Assembly: GCA_035637995.1 (NCBI GenBank)
Contig: DASRAV010000015.1
Location: forward strand, 62,001-126,000
Direction: 5' to 3'
Length of the DNA: 64,000 nt
DNA from: Conexibacter sp035637995
GTDB lineage: Bacteria; Actinomycetota; Thermoleophilia; Solirubrobacterales; Solirubrobacteraceae
Shown: positions 53,222 through 61,544 of the stretch, in pieces
How positions within the stretch are numbered: position 1 is the first letter of the stretch
How the letters are laid out: each line of letters starts with the position of its first letter
The notes under the pieces: model-generated
Database searches by the model: none
Told to the model about the DNA's origin: nothing
What the model saw: the letters and a program-made list of their open reading frames with translations, nothing else
Program-made: the position numbers and the translations under genes

Positions 53222-54166
53222 TCAGCGCGCCAGCGCGTCCGCGATCAAGCGCTCCACGAGCCCGTCGAACGTGATCCCCGCCGCCTCGGCCGCCTGGGGC
53301 AGCAGGCTCGTCTCCGTGAGCCCCGGCACCGTGTTCGCCTCCAAGACGAACAGCTGCTCGCCGTCCTCGTGCAGCATCAGGTCCACCCGCGCGAAGCCGC
53401 TGCAGCCGAGCGTCCGATAGGCCTCCACCGCGAGCGAGGACGCCTGCTCCGCAAGCGCGTCCGGCAGCTCCGCCGGGCAGACGAAGCGCGTGCGGCCGAT
53501 CTCGTAACGCGCCTCGAAGTCGTAGAAGTCCTTCTCGTTGGGAACCGCCTCGACGATCGGCAGCGGTCGCGGTGCACCGTCCTCCTCGACGATCGAGACC
53601 GCCAGGTCCCGGCCCGGTACGTAGCGCTCCAGCAGCACCTTGCGGTCGTACGAGAACGCCGAGACCAGGGCGGCCGGCACGTCCCCTGCTCCACGCGCGA
53701 ACTTGATCCCGAGCGCCGAGCCCTGCGCCGCCGGCTTGACGACGAGCGGGAACGCGAGCTGACGCTCGATCGCCGGCAGCGCCTGCGCCGCGCCGAGCTC
53801 GCGGAACGCCGTCTCGCTGAAGGCGTGGAAGTCGGGCGTCGGAATCTCGGCGCCGCGGAGCAGATGCTTGGCGAGCACCTTGTCCCAGCAGCGGATGCAG
53901 GCCGCCACGCGCGAGCCCGTGTAGGGAATCCCGAGCACTTCCAGCAGCTCCTGCACGGTGCCGTCCTCGCCATCGCGTCCGTGCAGCGCGACGAACGCGG
54001 CGTCGGGGCGCAGCTCCATCAGCCGCTCGACCAGATCGGGGCCCGCGTCGACCGCGACCACCCGGTGTCCGAGCCGCTCGAGCGCGTCCTGCACCTGCGC
54101 GCCGGACTTCAACGACACCTGCCGCTCGAGCGAGCGGCCGCCCTTGAGGACTGCGACGGTGCTCAT
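53222..54166 (-). CDS. ddl: D-alanine--D-alanine ligase (second copy)
   Basis: 314 aa. GGRSLERQVSLKSGAQV, ALHGRDGEDGTVQELLE, VKPAAQGSALGIKFA, DFYDFEARY (keeps the Tyr of D-Ala-D-Ala enzymes), and FVLEANTVPGLTETS. It is diverged from the first copy (24772-25776) and closer to DdlB-type sequences. ATGA overlap with the aminotransferase gene suggests an amino-acid/wall-precursor unit. Which copy is essential cannot be told. Confidence 0.93.
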   Translation of the reverse strand: MSTVAVLKGGRSLERQVSLKSGAQVQDALERLGHRVVAVDAGPDLVERLMELRPDAAFVALHGRDGEDGTVQELLEVLGIPYTGSRVAACIRCWDKVLAKHLLRGAEIPTPDFHAFSETAFRELGAAQALPAIERQLAFPLVVKPAAQGSALGIKFARGAGDVPAALVSAFSYDRKVLLERYVPGRDLAVSIVEEDGAPRPLPIVEAVPNEKDFYDFEARYEIGRTRFVCPAELPDALAEQASSLAVEAYRTLGCSGFARVDLMLHEDGEQLFVLEANTVPGLTETSLLPQAAEAAGITFDGLVERLIADALAR

Positions 54167-55539
54167 TCGGCTTCGGCGCGACCGCGCCGCGAGCCACGAC
54201 GCGGCGGCAGCTGCAGCACGTCTGCGAGCCCCTCGGCCGCCGTCGGTCGCGCCGGCGCGGGCGCCGTCGGCTCGGCGCCGGTCAACGTGCCGTAGAGCCC
54301 GACCTGCTCGGCGACGACCTTGCCGATCCGGCGCACGCCCTCGCGGATCTGATGCTCGTCGACGCCGGAGAAGTTCAGCCGCATCGAGGAGCCGCCACGG
54401 CCGTCGAGGTAGGCCGCGCGACCGGGGACGAACGCGACGTTCTCGCGCAGCGCGCGCGCGAGCAGGTCGGTCGTGTCGATGTAGTCGGGCAGCGTCGCCC
54501 AGATGAACAGGCCGCCCTGCGGCCGCGTCCACGCCGCCTCGCGCGGAAAGTGCTCTGCGAGCGCGTCGAGCATCGCGTCGCGGCGGCTGCGGTAGAGGTC
54601 GAGCAGCGACTCGACGTACGCGCGCCAGCCGCCCTGCTCGAAGTAGGTCGTCACGAACAGCTGCGTCATCGAGGAGCTGCAGAGGTCCGCAGCCTGCTTG
54701 CCGAGGTTCATCTTCTGCAGCACCGGCCGCGGCGCAGCGGCCCAGCCGAGCCGGATCCCCGGCGAGAGGATCTTCGAGAACGTGCCGAGGTAGATCACGA
54801 ACGCGCCGCCGTCGAGTGCGTAGAGCGGTGGCAGCGCGTCGCCTTCGTAGCGCAGCAGGCCGTACGGGTTGTCCTCGAGCACGAGCAGCTCGCGCTCGTG
54901 CGCGATGCGGACGAGCCGCTGGCGGCGCGGCAGCGACATCGTCACCCCGCCGGGGTTCTGGAACGTCGGCACGGTGTAGATGAACTTCGGTCGCCGGCCC
55001 TCGCGCTCGAGGCGATCGAGCGTCTCCTCCAGCTCGTCGACTCGCATGCCGTCCTCGTCGAGCGCGATCTGCACGACGTCGGCCTCGTAGGAGCAGAACG
55101 TCGGCACCGCGCCGGGGTAGGTGGGCGCCTCGGCGACGATCACGTCGCCCGGGTCGATCAGCGTCTTGCAGACGAGGTCGATCACCTGCTGGCCGCCGGT
55201 GGTGACGAGCAGCTCGTCCTCGTCGACCGACATTCCCTCCGCCGCCATCACCTCGGCGATGCAGCGCGCCGCGGCCGCGAAGCCCTCCGTCGGCCCGTAC
55301 TGGAGCGCCTTCGCGCAGGACTCCTCCGCCACCGTCGCCATCAGCGACGCGTACGTCGCAGGCGGGAACGTCGAGGTGTCGGGCAGGCCGCCCGCGAGCG
55401 AGATCACTTCCGCGCGATCGGTGAGCGCCATCAGGTCGCGCATCGCGGAGGACTTCATGACCTTCGTGCGCGCGGCGAACAGGCCGGCGTAGCGCTCGAG
55501 ATCGCGCGCGGTCGAGCGCGGCGGCTCGCGGCCGGTCAT
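54163..55539 (-). CDS. PLP-dependent aminotransferase, class I (LysN/2-aminoadipate type)
   Basis: 458 aa. SLAGGLPDTSTFP, YGPTEGFAAAARCIAEVM, VTTGGQQVIDLVCKTL, EAPTYPGAVP and the PLP lysine in IYLGTFSKILSPGIRLGW, then MRLNFSG near the end. This is the MocR/LysN-type fold I group that acts on 2-aminoadipate, aromatic or branched amino acids. No HTH domain, so an enzyme. The last 50 residues are an Ala/Pro/Arg-rich tail. Upstream of and coupled to ddl. Confidence 0.92.
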   Translation of the reverse strand: MTGREPPRSTARDLERYAGLFAARTKVMKSSAMRDLMALTDRAEVISLAGGLPDTSTFPPATYASLMATVAEESCAKALQYGPTEGFAAAARCIAEVMAAEGMSVDEDELLVTTGGQQVIDLVCKTLIDPGDVIVAEAPTYPGAVPTFCSYEADVVQIALDEDGMRVDELEETLDRLEREGRRPKFIYTVPTFQNPGGVTMSLPRRQRLVRIAHERELLVLEDNPYGLLRYEGDALPPLYALDGGAFVIYLGTFSKILSPGIRLGWAAAPRPVLQKMNLGKQAADLCSSSMTQLFVTTYFEQGGWRAYVESLLDLYRSRRDAMLDALAEHFPREAAWTRPQGGLFIWATLPDYIDTTDLLARALRENVAFVPGRAAYLDGRGGSSMRLNFSGVDEHQIREGVRRIGKVVAEQVGLYGTLTGAEPTAPAPARPTAAEGLADVLQLPPRRGSRRGRAEAE

Positions 55540-55637
55540 CGGCGGGTCGTCTCCGCGGACACGGAAGGGACTTCGCCGCGGCGGCCCGGAAGCCTGTCGC
55601 GGTTGGCTATCGTCATGCAGCCACGCTATCGAACCTC

Positions 55638-56228
55638 ATGACGCTCTTCCTCGACATCTGCCTCGGCATCGGCCTCGCGCTCGCGGTCGGGCTGCGTCCG
55701 TTCCTGCCGGCGCTGCTCGTCGCGGCGCTCGCGCGCGGCGACGTCGGGATCGACTTCGAGCACACGAAGGCGGCGTTCGTCGAGCGGCCGGCCTTCCTTG
55801 CCGCGCTCGTGGTCGGGGTGGTCGTGCTCGTGCTCGCCGAGCGACGGCTGGGGCCCGATCGCGTCGAGCGGGGACCGTTCGGCGCCGCCGTGGCGGGGAT
55901 CGGCCTCGGCCTCGGCGCGCTGCTGTTCGGCGGCGCGCTCGCCGACGACGGCTACGCCTTCTGGCCCGGGCTGATCGGCGGGATCGCGTGCGCAGCGCTC
56001 GCGCAGGCGGCGGTCCGCAGCCTCTTCGCCCGCACGCGCGGCCGGCTCGACGCCGAGGCGGCGAAGGCGCTGCCCGTCTACGCCGAGGGCAGCAGCCTCA
56101 GCCTCGCCGGGCTGTCGGTGCTCGCGCCGCCGATCTCGCTGCCGGCGCTTGCCTTCCTCGCCTGGCTTCTGCTCGGCGGCCGTCGCAGCGAGGGCCGCAA
56201 GTATGCGGGCCTGCGCATCCTGAAGTGA
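55638..56228 (+). CDS. DUF4126 family membrane protein
   Basis: 196 aa. About five membrane helices; GIGLALAVGLRPFLPALLVAALARGD near the start and EGSSLSLAGLSVLAPPISLPALAFLAWLLLGGRR near the end fit DUF4126 (both quoted in part in the literature sense of pattern only). Role unknown. TATCGA lies 6 nt before the ATG. The 98-bp gap to the divergent aminotransferase holds both promoters. Confidence 0.8.
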   Translation: MTLFLDICLGIGLALAVGLRPFLPALLVAALARGDVGIDFEHTKAAFVERPAFLAALVVGVVVLVLAERRLGPDRVERGPFGAAVAGIGLGLGALLFGGALADDGYAFWPGLIGGIACAALAQAAVRSLFARTRGRLDAEAAKALPVYAEGSSLSLAGLSVLAPPISLPALAFLAWLLLGGRRSEGRKYAGLRILK

Positions 56229-56232
56229 GCGA

Positions 56233-57705
56233 GTGAGCGGCCCGCCAAAGCTCGTCGTCACCGTCATCGACGGGCTCAAGCCGGCAATGCTGGAGCGGGC
56301 GGTCGCGCTCGGTCGCGCGCCGATCCTGAAGCTGCTGATGGAGCGCGGCGCGTACGTGTCCGACTGCGTGGCGGCGTTCCCTTCCGTCACGCCCGTGTGC
56401 GCCGCGAGCATCGCGACCGGGACGGGCCCGGATGAGCATCGCATTCCCAGCATGAACTGGTACTCACGCGAGGAGCGGCGCTACGTCGAGTACGGGTCGA
56501 GCTTCTCGGCGAGCCGCAAGGCGGGCGTGCTGCGCTCGCTTACGGACACCGTCTACAACATGAACGCGCGCCATCTCGCGCCGGAGACGCTGACGTTCTT
56601 CGAGCGCCTGGACGACGCCGACGTGCGCACCGCGGGCACGACGTACCTGATGTACCGCGGTCGCCACCGCCACGCGGTGACGAACGAGACGGCGCTCGCG
56701 CGGATCGCGACCTCGACCGTCTTCCGCGAGCCGGTGCTCGGCCCGCGCGAGCTCTTCTACGCGGACCTGTTCGCGAGCCGCCGCACCGGCTGCCGCGGCC
56801 AGCTCGGGATGCCCGGTCAGCGCGACCGTCACAGCGGCTGCGTCGGAGCCCATCTCGTCGAGCACGACCTGTTCGACTTCCTGCTCTTCTCGCTGCCCGA
56901 CAACGACGCCTGGTCGCACCGCAACGGCCCGCACGCGCAGGTCACCTCGATCGCCGCCGCCGACCGCCAGCTCGAGCGGCTGATGCGCGCCGGCGGCGGC
57001 CCGGAGCGCTTCCTGGAGCAGCACGCGATGATCGTCCTGGCCGACCACTCGCACACCGCCGTGGAGGCGAGCATCCGCCTCGATGCGCCGTTCGCCGACT
57101 GGGACGTCGCGAAGCCGAACGGGCCGAACGCCGGCGCGGGCAGGATCGCGATCAGCCCCGCGCAGCGCTCGGCGATGCTCTACGTGCTCGACGAGGAGGG
57201 GCGCAGCGAGCGGGCCGCCGAGCTGGCGCGCGTCGCCGCCGAGATCCCCGGCGTCGACCTCGTGATGCGCCGTGCGGCTCCACGCGAGGGCTCGATCGCG
57301 AGCGAGCGCGGCGAGCTTCGCTTCGCGCCCGGCGGCGACCTCGAGGACCTGCGCGGCCGTCGCTGGAGCGTCGACGGCGAGCTCGCGGCGATCGGTGCGC
57401 ACGTGCAGGACGGGCGCATCCTGGGCCTGAACTACCCCGACGCGCTGGCACGCGCCTGGTCTGCGCTCACCTGCCCGACCGCCGGCGACGTGCTGCTGTC
57501 GGCCGGGCCGGGCTACGAGTTCGTCGACTGGGGCGGCGCCGCGCACGTCGGCGGCGGTAGCCACGGGTCGTTGCACCGCAGCGACTCGCTCGCGCCGCTG
57601 CTGTGGTGTGGCACGGGTGGGGCCGAATCTGCCGACGCGCGCGAGCAGTGGACGCTGCAGGACGTGCTGCCGATGGTGACCGGGCACTTCGGGCTGAGTG
57701 TCTGA
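56233..57705 (+). CDS. Alkaline-phosphatase-fold phosphodiesterase/nucleotide pyrophosphatase
   Basis: 490 aa, GTG start 4 bp after the previous stop. TVIDGLKPAML holds the first metal Asp, FPSVTPVCAASIATG the nucleophile region, IPSMNWYSREE follows; LFSLPDNDAWSHRNGP and IVLADHSHTAV supply the further Asp/His metal ligands. This is the type I phosphodiesterase/AP superfamily. No signal peptide, so cytosolic or handled with the envelope genes that follow. Substrate unknown. Confidence 0.88.
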   Translation: MSGPPKLVVTVIDGLKPAMLERAVALGRAPILKLLMERGAYVSDCVAAFPSVTPVCAASIATGTGPDEHRIPSMNWYSREERRYVEYGSSFSASRKAGVLRSLTDTVYNMNARHLAPETLTFFERLDDADVRTAGTTYLMYRGRHRHAVTNETALARIATSTVFREPVLGPRELFYADLFASRRTGCRGQLGMPGQRDRHSGCVGAHLVEHDLFDFLLFSLPDNDAWSHRNGPHAQVTSIAAADRQLERLMRAGGGPERFLEQHAMIVLADHSHTAVEASIRLDAPFADWDVAKPNGPNAGAGRIAISPAQRSAMLYVLDEEGRSERAAELARVAAEIPGVDLVMRRAAPREGSIASERGELRFAPGGDLEDLRGRRWSVDGELAAIGAHVQDGRILGLNYPDALARAWSALTCPTAGDVLLSAGPGYEFVDWGGAAHVGGGSHGSLHRSDSLAPLLWCGTGGAESADAREQWTLQDVLPMVTGHFGLSV

Positions 57706-57745
57706 GCGACCGAGCCGGTCCCCGCCGAGAGCTACGCTGTCCCAC

Positions 57746-58192
57746 ATGCCGCAGGAGGCGACTGCCGTCGCGCTGCCGTTGCACCGCCGGGTGCGTCACG
57801 GCTTGCGCCATCCCCACAACTGGCTCCAGTTGATGCGCTACGCCGTCGTCGGCGCGAGCGGCTATGTCGTGAATCTCGCGGTCTTCGCGCTCGCCGTGCA
57901 CGCGGTTGCGGTCGACTACCGCGTCGCCGCGGTGCTCGCCTTCCTCGTCTCGGTCGCGAGCAACTTCTGGTGGAACCGCCGTTGGACGTTCGCAGCACAT
58001 GACGGCCACGCCGGCTTTCAGGCGGCGCGCTTCCTCGTCGTGAGCGTCGGCGCGTTCCTCGTCAGCTACGCGATGCTCCTGGTGCTGGTCGAAAGCGCCG
58101 GGCTGCCGAAGGTCGCCGCGCAGGCGGCCGCGATCCTCACGGCGACGCCGTTCGCGTTCCTCGGGCAGAAGCTCTGGAGCTTCCGCACGTGA
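57746..58192 (+). CDS. GtrA-family membrane protein
   Basis: 148 aa from the ATG at 57746, preceded by TACGCT with a 7-nt gap, which supports this start over the GTG at 57698. Four membrane helices; LMRYAVVGASGYVVNLAVF, VASNFWWNRRWTF and LGQKLWSFRT are the GtrA signature. GtrA proteins are thought to flip polyprenol-linked sugars. Overlaps the next gene by 4 bp. Confidence 0.92.
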   Translation: MPQEATAVALPLHRRVRHGLRHPHNWLQLMRYAVVGASGYVVNLAVFALAVHAVAVDYRVAAVLAFLVSVASNFWWNRRWTFAAHDGHAGFQAARFLVVSVGAFLVSYAMLLVLVESAGLPKVAAQAAAILTATPFAFLGQKLWSFRT

Positions 58193-59967
58193 GGCGAGCC
58201 GCGGCGCTCATCGCCGCGGTCGTGCTGCTCGCGGTGCCGTCGGCCGCCGAGGCGGTCGCTTCCACGCCCTCCATCGGGCTGCCCGTTCCCCAGCTTCAGC
58301 CGACGAGCGCGACGGCGGCCACCCAGCCGACGGCGGTCGACCCGAACGCGCTCAGCACGCCGCCGAGCCCCTCGCTGCCGCCGCCCGCCCATCGCCTCAC
58401 CGCTCGGCAGGTCGAGGCGATCGCGAACGCGGTGCCGAAGATCGCGCGCGTGCGCCGCGAGCACCGCGGCTCCTACCCGATCGCGTACACGAAGGGCGCG
58501 ACGCAGTGGCAGGTGAGCATCTTCTCGACGCGGCGCGAGGAGCTCGGCCAGGTGACGATCGACGACGGCACCGGTGCCGTGCTGGAGGCCTGGACCGGGT
58601 ATCAGGTCGCCTGGACGATGGCGCGCGGCTACAAGGGCGCGTTCGGACGGCGGGTGAACGCCTGGTACGTCTGGATCCCGATGTGCGTGCTGTTCCTGCT
58701 GCCGTTCGTTCCGTGGCGACGGCGGCCGTCGTGGCTGCACCTCGACCTGCTCGTGCTGGTCGCGTTCTCCGTCTCGCTCGCGTTCTTCAACAGCGCGCGC
58801 ATCGGCCTCTCGGTCCCGCTCGTCTATCCGCTCCTGGTCTATCTGCTCGTGCGGATGCTGATCGTCGGACGCCGCGGCAACCGACCCGAGCCGTTGAAGC
58901 TGCTCGTGCCGGTGTCGTGGCTGGCGGTCGCGCTCGTGTTCCTCGTCGGCTTCCGCGTCGGCCTCAACGTGACGAACTCGAACGTCGTCGACGTCGGCTA
59001 CTCGGGCGTGATCGGGGCGCACCGGCTGGTGCACAGCCAACCGCTGTACGGCACGTGGCCGAAGGACGACGCCTACGGCGACACGTACGGTCCGGTCAAC
59101 TACTACGCCTACGTGCCGTTCGAGCGGACGTTCGGCTGGAGCGGCCGCTGGGACGACCTGCCCGCCGCCCATGCCGCCTCGATCGTCTTCGACCTGCTGA
59201 CGCTGCTCGGGCTGTTCCTGCTCGGACGCCGCATCCGCGGCCCGACGCTCGGGGTCGTGCTCGCCTACGCGTGGGCGAGCTATCCGTTCACGCTCTTCGT
59301 CTCGAACACGAACAGCAACGACGCGCTGGTCGCGCTGCTGCTCGTCGTGACGCTGCTCGTCGCCGCCTCCCCGCCGGCGCGCGGTGTCTTCGCCGCGCTC
59401 GCGGGGCTGACGAAGTTCGCTCCGCTCGCGCTCGGGCCGCTGTTCGCACGCACGCCCGTCGACGCCGGGCGCCCGGGGGCGCTTCGGCGGCAACGCTCCG
59501 GACGGCGCGCGTTCGTCCTCTACGCGCTCGCGTTCGCCGTCACGGCGGGCGTCGCGATGCTGCCGGTGCTGCTGCGCGGCGGCGGGGAGCTGCGCACGTT
59601 CTGGGATCACACGATCGCGTTCCAACGCGAACGCGGCGCGCCGTTCTCGGTCTGGGGCCTGTATGGCGGGCTCGACACCGTCCAGAACGCGGTGCAGCTC
59701 GCGGCGGTGCTGCTCGCGCTGGCCGTCGGCGTGTGGCCGCGCCGCCCGACGCTCGTCCAGGTCGCCGCCCTCGGCGCCTCCGTGCTGATCGCGCTGCAGC
59801 TCGGCGTGACGTACTGGTTCTACCTCTACATCGCCTGGTTCTTCCCGCTCGCGATGGTCGCGCTGCTCGGCCGCTACGGCGCGCCTGGGACGCCGCCGTC
59901 GCCGGCGGGATCAGCGGAAGCCGGGCGGAGCGGGCAGCAGCAGCTGCTCGATCCCGTCGGCGCGTAG
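58189..59967 (+). CDS. Polytopic membrane protein, GT87-like glycosyltransferase with outer N-terminal domain
   Basis: 592 aa, GTG start. A signal-peptide-like N-terminus (1-22), a Pro/Ser/Thr linker, and a PepSY-like beta region (about 75-150: WQVSIFSTRREELGQVTIDD, GAVLEAWTGYQ). Then about ten membrane helices with DVGYSGVIGAHRLVHSQPLYG and FALAGLTKFAPLALGP-like segments typical of GT87/DUF2029 mannosyltransferases that use polyprenyl-phosphate sugars. Coupled to gtrA, which would supply such sugars. Its last 57 bp overlap ymdB on the other strand. Confidence 0.82.
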   Translation: MRRAAALIAAVVLLAVPSAAEAVASTPSIGLPVPQLQPTSATAATQPTAVDPNALSTPPSPSLPPPAHRLTARQVEAIANAVPKIARVRREHRGSYPIAYTKGATQWQVSIFSTRREELGQVTIDDGTGAVLEAWTGYQVAWTMARGYKGAFGRRVNAWYVWIPMCVLFLLPFVPWRRRPSWLHLDLLVLVAFSVSLAFFNSARIGLSVPLVYPLLVYLLVRMLIVGRRGNRPEPLKLLVPVSWLAVALVFLVGFRVGLNVTNSNVVDVGYSGVIGAHRLVHSQPLYGTWPKDDAYGDTYGPVNYYAYVPFERTFGWSGRWDDLPAAHAASIVFDLLTLLGLFLLGRRIRGPTLGVVLAYAWASYPFTLFVSNTNSNDALVALLLVVTLLVAASPPARGVFAALAGLTKFAPLALGPLFARTPVDAGRPGALRRQRSGRRAFVLYALAFAVTAGVAMLPVLLRGGGELRTFWDHTIAFQRERGAPFSVWGLYGGLDTVQNAVQLAAVLLALAVGVWPRRPTLVQVAALGASVLIALQLGVTYWFYLYIAWFFPLAMVALLGRYGAPGTPPSPAGSAEAGRSGQQQLLDPVGA

Positions 59968-60750
59968 CGGCGCCGAGGCGCGCACGAGCACGGCGTTGAG
60001 CCACGGGTCCACGTCGGAGGATTCGAAGCGCACCGGCATCTGCGTCACGAGCGCCTCGAGCGCCAGCTCGCGCTTGACGCCGAGCACGCCGCCGCGGGCG
60101 CCGGTCATGCCGACGTCGGTGATGTAGGCGGTGCCGCCGGGCAGCACGCGCGCGTCGGCGGTCGGGACGTGCGTGTGCGTCCCGACGACGGCCGTCACAC
60201 GCCCGTCGAGGTGCCATCCCATCGCGACCTTCTCGCTCGTCGCCTCGGCGTGGATGTCGACGAGCACATGGTCGACGCGGTCGCGCAGGCCGGCCAGCAC
60301 CGCGTCGACCTCCGCGAACGCCGCCCGCCCGGCCTGCATGTAGAGGTTGCCCGAGAGGTTGACGACGCCGAGGCGCACGCCGTCGTGCTCGACGACGCAG
60401 CTGCCGCGCCCGGGCTGGCCGCGCAGGTAGTTCGCCGGGCGCAGGATCTGCTCGTGCTCGTCGAGATAGGCGTAGATCTCGCGCTGGCGGTAGGCGTGGT
60501 TGCCGAGCGTGATCACGTCGACGCCGGCGCCGAACAGCTCGTCGGCGATCTTCGGCGTGATGCCGACGCCGCCCGCGACGTTCTCGCCGTTGACGACGAC
60601 GAAGTCGAGCGCGTGCGTCTCGCGCAGGCCGGGCAGCAAAGCAAGCAGCAGCCGCCGTCCGGCGCTGCCGACGAGGTCGCCGACGAACAGGATCGAGGTC
60701 GTCGGGTCCGCTCCGGTCACGCGCCGTGTATAGCGGATCGCCGTGCGCAT
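59911..60750 (-). CDS. ymdB: YmdB-family metallophosphoesterase
   Basis: 279 aa. TIGR00282 family; in Bacillus YmdB hydrolyses 2',3'-cAMP and affects biofilm and motility choice. Metal motifs FVGDLVGSAGRRLL, NGENVAGGVGI, TLGNHAYRQ, DIHAEATSEK and VGTHTHVPTAD. The mapped E. coli-type His pair is present. Convergent, overlapping the membrane glycosyltransferase gene by 57 bp. In many bacteria it follows rny; no rny is seen here. Confidence 0.94.
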   Translation of the reverse strand: MRTAIRYTRRVTGADPTTSILFVGDLVGSAGRRLLLALLPGLRETHALDFVVVNGENVAGGVGITPKIADELFGAGVDVITLGNHAYRQREIYAYLDEHEQILRPANYLRGQPGRGSCVVEHDGVRLGVVNLSGNLYMQAGRAAFAEVDAVLAGLRDRVDHVLVDIHAEATSEKVAMGWHLDGRVTAVVGTHTHVPTADARVLPGGTAYITDVGMTGARGGVLGVKRELALEALVTQMPVRFESSDVDPWLNAVLVRASAPLRADGIEQLLLPAPPGFR

Positions 60751-60805
60751 GCGGGTCGGACGGGATCCGGTCGTGCGCGGGCGAGCGCTGCACTAGCCTT
60801 GGCCG

Positions 60806-61531
60806 GTGTCCTCTCCCGTCGTGACGCACGCGCCGGCCGCGCTCGCCGCGACCGGCCTCACGAAGCGGTACGGCGAGCGCACCGCCCTGCGCGACGTCAG
60901 CTTCGAGGCGGCTGCCGGCGAGCTCGTCGCGATCATCGGCCCCAACGGCGCGGGCAAGACGACGCTGCTGTCGATCCTCGCGGGGATCCAGCGGCCCGAC
61001 GCCGGCAGCGTCACGCGCCCGCCGCAGGAGATCGGCTGGGTCCCCCAGCAGCCGGCGCTGTACACGAAGCTCTCGGTTGCGGAGAACCTGCGCCTGTTCG
61101 CGCGCCTGGAGCGCGTGCACGATCCGGAGGCGGCCGTCGCCCGGATGCTCGAGCAGACGGGGCTCGCCGAACGCGCCGACGACGAGGTCGGGCGTCTCTC
61201 GGGCGGCAACCGCCAGCGCGTGAACGTCGCGATCGGGTTGCTCGCGGAGCCGCCGGTGCTGCTGCTGGACGAGCCGTCCTCATCGCTGGATCCGCGTCAG
61301 CGCGCGCGCCTGTGGGAGTTCATCGGCGAGCTCGCCGGACGTGGGACGGCGATCGTCTTCTCGACGCACGACGTCCAGGAGGCGGAGCGCTACGCCGCCC
61401 GCGTGCTCGTGCTGGCCGACGGGGAGCTGCTCTTCAGCGGCACGGCCCGCGACCTCGCAGCGACCGTCGGCGACTCCGACGGCGACTTCGAGACGGCGTT
61501 CGTGCGCTTCCTGCACGACCGAGGCCACTGA
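60806..61531 (+). CDS. ABC transporter ATP-binding protein
   Basis: 241 aa, GTG start with TAGCCT 6 nt upstream (leaderless pattern). Walker A GPNGAGKTTLL (near 49), Q-loop VPQQPALY, signature LSGGNRQRVNVA, Walker B VLLLDEPSSSLD, H-loop FSTHDVQEA. Daunorubicin/CcmA-like exporter class. 13 bp before its permease partner. Confidence 0.95.
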   Translation: MSSPVVTHAPAALAATGLTKRYGERTALRDVSFEAAAGELVAIIGPNGAGKTTLLSILAGIQRPDAGSVTRPPQEIGWVPQQPALYTKLSVAENLRLFARLERVHDPEAAVARMLEQTGLAERADDEVGRLSGGNRQRVNVAIGLLAEPPVLLLDEPSSSLDPRQRARLWEFIGELAGRGTAIVFSTHDVQEAERYAARVLVLADGELLFSGTARDLAATVGDSDGDFETAFVRFLHDRGH

Positions 61532-61544
61532 CGGTGGTCCGCTG

